Origin: JBIOYL01 sp044870185
Lineage (GTDB): Bacteria; Actinomycetota; CALGFH01
Assembly (NCBI GenBank): GCA_044870185.1
Contig: JBIOYL010000109.1
Location: 1-10,801, forward strand
Reading direction: 5' to 3'
DNA: 10,801 nt
The notes below the pieces were generated by a model. That model searched no databases, was not told the origin of the DNA, and saw only the letters and a program-made list of their open reading frames with translations. Shown here piece by piece: positions 5,917 to 10,801 of this stretch (positions within the stretch are counted from its first letter, which is position 1; every line of letters begins with the position of its first letter). The translations under genes and the position numbers were made by a program.

Positions 5917-7257
5917 CTATGTCCGCGACCACGGCGAGGCCGTGACCCGGCGCAGCGCCTTGTCCGCGTCCGCGCGGATCAGCGCCAGGTCGCCGGACTC
6001 CTGCACGGAACGCTCCGCGGTGGCCAGCACCAGGCGCACCTGCTCGCCGACGCTCGCCCGCCGGCTGTTGGTGACGGCCACGGTCCCCACGTCCCGCAGC
6101 ATGCGCAGCAGGGCACGTGAAACCACGGGCTCACCGGCGCCGCGCCGCCGGATCTCGCCGCAGGCCAGATCGAGGTAGTCCTCGAAGGACGGCGCCGGCA
6201 GGATGACCCGGACCGTGCCGTCGGGGTCGGGGACCGTCTCGGTGCCGAGCGGGCGCCTTCCCAGCTCGGACAGCAGGCTGGCGAGCTCGTTGGCCGACTG
6301 CACCGCCGTGTAGAAGTCGAAGACGTGCATCGACAGCAACGCGATATCGACGATCTCCACCAGCCCAAGGGCGACGTCCTGGCGGATGGTGCGCTCGAAG
6401 CCGATCGTCACCGCGTCGGTCAGCGCCGCTTGCAGGGACTCTGGTTGCGTGGGCGGCTGCTCGGGCGAGGTCCGCCACACCCAGGCCAGCGGCGTCCCGG
6501 CGACGACGTGATCACCGACCGACAGGGCGAGCCGCACGGTGACGTCTTGTGCCAGCGCCACCGGCAGGAGGAGCTCCGGGTAGATGGTCTGCACGTAGCC
6601 GGAGCGTTGGGTCCGCAGCTCCAGCGCCCAGGGCGGAGGGTCCAGGCCGGGCCCGGCAGCGTCAGTCTCGCCGGATGCCCTGCCGATCCCGGGTGGCTCT
6701 TTCGCGATGGCGCGCGCGGTCGCCCCGCTGATCTGGGCCAGCACCGCGTCGATCTGAATGGAGTGGACCATGTGGTTGACAAAGAAGATCAATGCCCCGA
6801 TGGACAGGATCAGCAGGCAGAGCCCGACGGTGACCGCCAGCCGGCCGTATTGCCCGGCCGGGGCGCCGGCGTGTGCGCCGACCGTGTACAAGCCCGCCGC
6901 GTTGTAGGTGAAGGTCGCCACGAGCAGGCCAAGCGCTACCTGCGCTGCACGGTCGCGCAGGAAGTCGCGCAGCAGTCTCGGCGAATAGCGGTTGGACGCC
7001 ACCTGTAACGCAACCACGGTCAGACCGATGACCAGGGCGACCACCCCGACGACCGTCGTCGCCACGCCCAGCAGCACCCGCCTGGCCTCGTCGGCGCTGC
7101 CGCGGAACAGCAACGGGTACAGCCGCGAGCTAGGCTGGATGTTGATCTGTGCCAGCGTGCCACCCAGCACCAGGGCGCCGACCACGAGCAGCAGCGGCAG
7201 CACCCACAACGTGCCGCTCAAGTGCTCCCAGCGCTTCTCCCACCGCTGCTGCCGCAT
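5917..7257 (-). CDS. DUF2254 integral membrane protein
   Basis: 446 residues from the ATG at 7257, chosen because GGGAGG stands 5 bases upstream; a GTG at 7290 has no ribosome binding site. Four hydrophobic helices lie at about 15-37, 62-85, 107-127 and 140-162. The stretch LQVASNRYSPRLLRDFLRD (84-102), followed by AAQVALGLLVATFTY, is the hallmark of DUF2254. The rest is a soluble domain: GYVQTIYPELL (220-230), a beta-rich part, then ERTIRQDVALGLVEIVDIAL (288-307). At that point most members carry an ALSPxxNDPxTA motif; here the sequence is LLSMHVFDFYTA (307-318), two residues shorter and lacking the SP-ND core. Length and the remaining sequence look intact. The family is widespread in bacteria and its function is unknown. 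It is the first gene of a minus-strand row, with 160 bp before the DUF47 pseudogene. Confidence 0.92.
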   Translation of the reverse strand: MRQQRWEKRWEHLSGTLWVLPLLLVVGALVLGGTLAQINIQPSSRLYPLLFRGSADEARRVLLGVATTVVGVVALVIGLTVVALQVASNRYSPRLLRDFLRDRAAQVALGLLVATFTYNAAGLYTVGAHAGAPAGQYGRLAVTVGLCLLILSIGALIFFVNHMVHSIQIDAVLAQISGATARAIAKEPPGIGRASGETDAAGPGLDPPPWALELRTQRSGYVQTIYPELLLPVALAQDVTVRLALSVGDHVVAGTPLAWVWRTSPEQPPTQPESLQAALTDAVTIGFERTIRQDVALGLVEIVDIALLSMHVFDFYTAVQSANELASLLSELGRRPLGTETVPDPDGTVRVILPAPSFEDYLDLACGEIRRRGAGEPVVSRALLRMLRDVGTVAVTNSRRASVGEQVRLVLATAERSVQESGDLALIRADADKALRRVTASPWSRT

Positions 7258-8013
7258 CCGAGCCTCCCGATCTCCAAGGGACGGCGCCACCGCGGGGGGT
7301 CTGACTTCATCCCGATTCTCTGCCCTCGAGGCACACTCGACCAGTGGCGGCCTCGCAGAGCAGCAGCGGGTCCCTGGACCTCCCCCCGAGGGGCATCGCC
7401 AGCGACGAGCGGGGCTTCCTCATGACTGGCGACAGACGGTTCATCGACGAAGCCGACCATGGCCGGCCAGTGCAGTCGTGGCGTTGCCCGCCGCAGGCGG
7501 CCGCCCGCGGCCGGCCTTGAGGATGCAGAGAAAGTTGTTACAGCCCGGCTCAGCAGTCCAAGCTTTACGGTCCCTGTCAGCTCAATGGCTTGCCGGAATG
7601 AGAGCAGGACGCTCGGCTTCCCCATCCCCTTAGCTCGGTCGGCGTCCCCCGCTTTGTCCCTTCGAAGAACGACGGTGGCTTGTACCGTGACTCGCTTGTG
7701 CTCCTCGTCGCCTTGACCGTGGTGGCGGTCGCCAGACGCAGGCTTGGCCTCGTCGGCCACGACCTCGGCACCGACCGGGCGATTTGTCCGGCACCTGCCA
7801 GGACTGCTGCTGCTCACGCACGTGTCCCACGGACCCCACGCCTGATCCTGCTACGCTGCCCTCGCAGATCATGGGTTTGGATCTCGTCGATCCTGCCAGG
7901 CCTGTCACCGTCGCTAGCCGCTGCCGGCCTAGCCTCCCCTGCGCGAGGCTGGTTGGGGGCCGTTGGGTGGCGGCTGAGGCCTGCAGAGTGGCTGCCGTGG
8001 CGATGAGGTGGTG
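7258..8013. other. 756-bp intergenic stretch, no gene recognised
   Basis: It separates the divergently transcribed DUF2254 and peptidase genes and should hold both promoters. I could not place a convincing -35/-10 pair for either; TACGCT at about 7852-7857 is a weak -10 candidate for the peptidase. Frames on both strands are open but have no ribosome binding sites and no recognisable motifs. A run near 7477-7535 is very GC-rich, with two GGCCGGCC palindromes. The length is unusual for an actinobacterial promoter region and may hide decayed DNA. Confidence 0.5.
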
Positions 8014-9114
8014 ATGTTCTCCAAGCGGCTGCGCCTGCGCGAGCTCGGCTACTCGGTCGGGCGTTTCCCCACGGGTCCGCGCAATGCACTGGTAGACGTT
8101 GCAGGTGTACGCGTGGGGCATGTGACACTCCTCGACGACCTGGCCGATGGGCGCGCGGTGCGCACCGGAGTGACGGCGATCCTGCCCCACGATGGCAACG
8201 TCTACGACGAGAAGGTGCTTGGCGCCTGCCAGGTCATCAACGGCTACGGCAAGGCGACCGGGCTGAGCCAACTGGCCGAGCTCGGCACGCTAGAGAGCCC
8301 GATCCTGGTGACCAGCACGCTGTCGGTCGGGGCGGCCTGGGAGGGCGGGCTTCGCTACGTGCTGGCGCGCAACCCCGACGTTGGCCGGGGCGGGGGCACG
8401 GTCAACGTGGTGGTGACCGAGTGCGACGACAGCTACCTCAACGACGCCCGCGGTCTGCACGTGCGACCAGCGCACGCCCTGGCGGCGATCGAGGCGGCCA
8501 GCGAGCAGGAGGTTGGCGAGGGGTCGGTGGGGGCCGGCACCGGCATGACCTGCTTTGGCTTCAAGGCAGGGGTGGGAACTGCGTCACGGCTGACGTTGCA
8601 GGCACCTGCCGACCGGCTCGGGGTGCTGGTGGTGGCCAACTACGGCCGGTGGGGCGACCTGCATCTGCTGCTGGGGTCGGGGCTGGACGCCGCCAAGCCG
8701 GTCCAGGATGGGGCTGCTGGCGGCGGCTCGGTCATTGTGGTGCTTGCCACCGACGCGCCGCTGTCTGAGCGCCAGCTTCGCCGGCTGGCGGTGCGTGCCA
8801 CCTTCGGGCTGGCGCGGGCTGGCAGCTTCGCCTCGAACGCCAGCGGGGACTATGTGGTCGCGTTTTCGACCGCGCACCGCATCCCGCATCGCCGACAGCA
8901 GCCCTACGAGCGGTTCCGCTTCTTGCGTGACGATGCCCCGAAGATGCGTGAGCTGTTCGAGATGGCCGGTGAGGTCACCCACGAGGCCGTGCTCAACTCG
9001 CTGTGCATGGCGGCGGCCATGGAGGGTCGCGACGGCCATCGCGCCGAGGCGTTTCCCTACGAGGCGCTCGGCCGAGCCCTGCAAAGCGAGCAAATAGCCG
9101 CTGGCCCGGGGTAG
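8014..9114 (+). CDS. P1 family peptidase (DmpA/BapA-type self-processing aminopeptidase, MEROPS S58)
   Basis: 366 residues from the ATG at 8014, with GAGG five bases upstream; GTGs at 8008 and 8011 are alternatives. Family features run in order: ALVDVAGVRVGHVTL (25-39), TGVTAILPH (51-59), a Gly/Ser-rich region (93-112), VVTECDDSYLND (133-144), EGSVGAGTGMTCFGFKAGVG (169-188), and VVANYG (206-211). The processing site GGGSVIVVLATDAPL follows, in which Gly238-Ser239 should be cut to free Ser239 as N-terminal nucleophile (Gly249-Ser250 in DmpA). NASGDYVVAFSTA (275-287) holds S277, 38 residues after the nucleophile as Ser288 is in DmpA, with D279 two residues later. The precursor would split into chains of about 238 and 128 residues. 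Members are cytoplasmic and release N-terminal residues from peptides or hydrolyse D- or beta-amino acid amides; substrate cannot be told here. It ends 8 bases from the convergent regulator gene. Confidence 0.95.
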   Translation: MFSKRLRLRELGYSVGRFPTGPRNALVDVAGVRVGHVTLLDDLADGRAVRTGVTAILPHDGNVYDEKVLGACQVINGYGKATGLSQLAELGTLESPILVTSTLSVGAAWEGGLRYVLARNPDVGRGGGTVNVVVTECDDSYLNDARGLHVRPAHALAAIEAASEQEVGEGSVGAGTGMTCFGFKAGVGTASRLTLQAPADRLGVLVVANYGRWGDLHLLLGSGLDAAKPVQDGAAGGGSVIVVLATDAPLSERQLRRLAVRATFGLARAGSFASNASGDYVVAFSTAHRIPHRRQQPYERFRFLRDDAPKMRELFEMAGEVTHEAVLNSLCMAAAMEGRDGHRAEAFPYEALGRALQSEQIAAGPG

Positions 9115-9122
9115 TGGCGAGC

Positions 9123-10550
9123 TCAGACGGTCGGTGCGGGCAGCGCGAGGGCGAGGGGCTTGTAGCCGCGCAACCGGTCGCCGAAGTCCTTGACCGCTGG
9201 GAGCATGCGCCAGTCGGCCAGAAGCTCCCAGAGCTCCACCGCCCGCCTTCTGACGGTGTCATTGCGCTGGGTGTCTGGCACGCTGATCGCCTCGGCGCTC
9301 AGGCGAGCCGCTTCCTCGGGTTCGGGTCGCTGCCGGGCCAGCAGCGAAGCGGCCAGGTTGAGCGTGGCGTGGCCTTTGTCGGCAAACAGCGTGCCGCGTA
9401 GCTGCGGGGAGTCGTACAAGGCAAGCGCCTGGTGGGCGTACCCTTCGGCGGTCGTGCCGTCACCCAGGCGCGCGTAGACCCCGGCCGCAAACAGCATCGC
9501 CGTGGCGGCGGTGAAGGGCGACTCGCCCGGCTCGACCGGCAGCTCCACCAGCTGGCGCTCCATCCGCCGCAGCGCAGCTTCCGCGCTGGGCCGGTCGCCC
9601 AGCACTGCATGCACCCGCATGGCATAGGCCGCAAGTCGAGCGTGGATGTAGGGGACCACGTAGGGTTCGGCAGACCGCACCACGTCCAACACCTTTTGCT
9701 GCTGGCCAGCGTAGAAGGCGATGGAGCTTTGGAGCGCCTTCACCGATCCGCACAGCACCGGCTGGGCAACGTCTTCGGCGTACTGCCAGGCCAGCACCGC
9801 ATGCTTGCGGGCGGCAGCATGATCGCCCATGTGGAACGACAGCCGCGCCAAGAAGTAGGTCAGCTGCCCGCCAAGCAGCAGCAGATGCGCGCGGTCCTTG
9901 AGGCTCTGGCGACCATCCAGGAACCGTTCAACTCGCAGCCAGTCCTCCCACACCGCTGGGAAGAGCTGCGCGTGCGGGGTGCTGTAGTAATCCCGCGCGA
10001 AGCGCTCGACATCCTGGTCGAGCTCCTCGAGCGCGATGGGATCGACGCTGGAAGCCGACCACCTGCGGCTGGCCACCACCGCTGCGTCGGCGGCGTCGGC
10101 GAGCATGCGCCCCCCGACCACCAGGCCGGCCCCAAGGGCGATCGCGTGCTTGATGGCCTCCCGGCGGTTCGTGGTCGTCACCTCCTGGTCCTGCGCCCCG
10201 GGCTTTGCCTCCGAAAGGGCAGCCAGCGGTGACGGTACCGCAGTGAGGCGGTCCGGCGCCGACGCCACTGCCGCGACGCTGGCCATGATGGCGGACGGTG
10301 GCTCGCAAAGCCCAAGGTCCTCAGCTGAAGCGCCATACAGCTCGCAGACCACGCGCCGGTAGGCTGGCCGGGGCCGGCACTCACCCCGCTCCCAGCGGCC
10401 GAACTGATCGCCGGTAAAGCCCAGCCCGCGCAGGCCCAGCCGGTCGGCGACCTGCTCGGCCTCCCGAGCGGCGTCGTCTTGTGACCAGCCGCGCCGCTCG
10501 CGCTCGTACACCAGGCGCTGGTTGGGCTGCCACCGCCGCTGTGGCGCCAT
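9123..10550 (-). CDS. XRE-family helix-turn-helix regulator with TPR-like helical repeats
   Basis: 475 residues. The ATG at 10550 has GGGGAG 7 bases upstream; in-frame codons further out have none and would add 39 residues unlike the family. Residues 10-80 form an XRE-type DNA-binding domain (RLVYERERRGWSQDDAAREA, then GDQFGRWERGECRP). A linker with TTTNRREAIKHAIALGAGLV (125-144) joins it to a long all-helical part (175-465) with TPR-like pairs, such as YFLARLSFHMGDHAAARKHA and YARLGDGTTAEGYAHQALAL. The plan matches the large actinobacterial group that includes NsdA-like regulators of development and antibiotic production; the closeness to NsdA itself is not established. The helical part probably binds a peptide or protein signal. 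Four 11-bp repeats about 100 bp upstream may be its own operator. The gene converges with the peptidase gene, 8 bases apart. Confidence 0.9.
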   Translation of the reverse strand: MAPQRRWQPNQRLVYERERRGWSQDDAAREAEQVADRLGLRGLGFTGDQFGRWERGECRPRPAYRRVVCELYGASAEDLGLCEPPSAIMASVAAVASAPDRLTAVPSPLAALSEAKPGAQDQEVTTTNRREAIKHAIALGAGLVVGGRMLADAADAAVVASRRWSASSVDPIALEELDQDVERFARDYYSTPHAQLFPAVWEDWLRVERFLDGRQSLKDRAHLLLLGGQLTYFLARLSFHMGDHAAARKHAVLAWQYAEDVAQPVLCGSVKALQSSIAFYAGQQQKVLDVVRSAEPYVVPYIHARLAAYAMRVHAVLGDRPSAEAALRRMERQLVELPVEPGESPFTAATAMLFAAGVYARLGDGTTAEGYAHQALALYDSPQLRGTLFADKGHATLNLAASLLARQRPEPEEAARLSAEAISVPDTQRNDTVRRRAVELWELLADWRMLPAVKDFGDRLRGYKPLALALPAPTV

Positions 10551-10590
10551 CGCGTGGCTCCCCTTCTCGTGGCTGCACCGAGTCCCCGGC

Positions 10591-10596
10591 ATTGTA
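10591..10596 (-). promoter_or_regulatory. Probable -10 box TACAAT for the XRE regulator
   Basis: TACAAT on the minus strand, about 40 bases before the start codon, is a near-consensus -10. A TTGGAA at 10622-10617 is a possible -35, but 20 bases away, which is long. The overlapping GGAAC-N4-GTCCC imperfect inverted repeat could bind a regulator, or GGAAC could be an ECF sigma -35 element. Confidence 0.45.
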
Positions 10597-10651
10597 CGGT
10601 GCGCTTGGGACACATGTTCCAACCTGGTGCATTTGAGTAAGCGATCCCACG

Positions 10652-10695
10652 CGCACCTGAAGCGCACCCGAGACGCACCTGGAACGCACCTGGAT
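10652..10695. repeat. Four tandem 11-bp repeats upstream of the XRE regulator
   Basis: Contiguous units on the plus strand are CGCACCTGAAG, CGCACCCGAGA, CGCACCTGGAA and CGCACCTGGAT. All share CGCACC and differ mainly in the last four bases. The 11-base period is close to one helical turn, so each unit faces the same side of the DNA, as expected for cooperative binding. They end about 100 bp before the start codon and about 55 bp upstream of the -10 box. Confidence 0.75.
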
Positions 10696-10801
10696 GCGGT
10701 GGTGTCCGGCCCACGCGGGTGGTTCCCTGGCTATCAGCGCGACGGCGAAGGAGGCGATACCAGCGACCCAAGGACGACGCGGCCCCGGTGGTGTGCGACC
10801 A
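10696..10801. other. Right edge of window, no gene recognised
   Basis: The last 106 bases contain no supported gene. A purine-rich GAAGGAGG at 10747-10754 looks like a ribosome binding site but no ATG or GTG follows at a usable distance. Confidence 0.4.

Noticed and set aside
7218..7817. Minus-strand open frame across the intergenic region
   Set aside because: It runs into the start of the DUF2254 gene, has no ribosome binding site and no recognisable motif.
10747..10754. GAAGGAGG as the start signal of a gene running off the right edge
   Set aside because: No ATG, GTG or TTG lies within 5-12 bases downstream on the plus strand.
1..10801. CRISPR array, insertion sequence with terminal inverted repeats, or riboswitch
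   Set aside because: I saw no regularly spaced long repeats, no transposase, and no conserved riboswitch core; the only mobile-element traces are the tRNA fragment and the integrase relic.

Overview
The window is GC-rich DNA with strong G/C third-position bias. It carries families typical of Actinomycetota: an XRE regulator with helical repeats, DUF4190 and DUF2254 membrane proteins, and apparently leaderless genes with a TAGGNT box just before the start. I read it as a high-GC actinobacterium; species cannot be told from the sequence.

Layout, left to right. (1) 3-350: the 3' end of an unrecognised plus-strand gene. (2) 351-1169: a gene-poor stretch holding a tRNA-His(GTG) 3' fragment on the minus strand (520-566), short direct repeats beside it (636-675), and a possible coding relic (931-1107). 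The tRNA fragment looks like one end of an integrated element, and an intact tRNA-His would then lie to the right on the minus strand. (3) 1170-3989, plus strand: an unrecognised three-helix membrane protein with coiled coils, then an ArsB-family transporter overlapping a universal-stress-protein gene by ATGA. (4) 4174-7257, minus strand: in transcription order a DUF2254 membrane protein, a DUF47 (phosphate-transport accessory) pseudogene broken by an 8-bp tandem duplication and cut short, a DUF4190 membrane protein, a tyrosine-recombinase relic in which boxes I and II have been joined by a deletion, and an 84-residue Cys/His-containing small protein with a strong ribosome binding site. (5) 7258-8013: no recognisable gene. 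(6) 8014-9114, plus: a P1-family self-processing aminopeptidase. (7) 9123-10550, minus: an XRE regulator with a long helical-repeat region, tail to tail with the peptidase, and preceded by four tandem 11-bp repeats (10652-10695) in its promoter region.

How it fits together: only the ArsB-like/USP pair is clearly coupled. The rest looks like an accessory region under erosion, with an att-like tRNA fragment, a dead integrase and a dead DUF47 gene that has lost its usual Pit transporter partner. I see no complete, clearly new multi-gene system. The most testable signals are the att-like tRNA fragment, the 11-bp repeat array in front of the regulator, and the transporter/USP pair. All family assignments were made by eye from motifs, without database searches.
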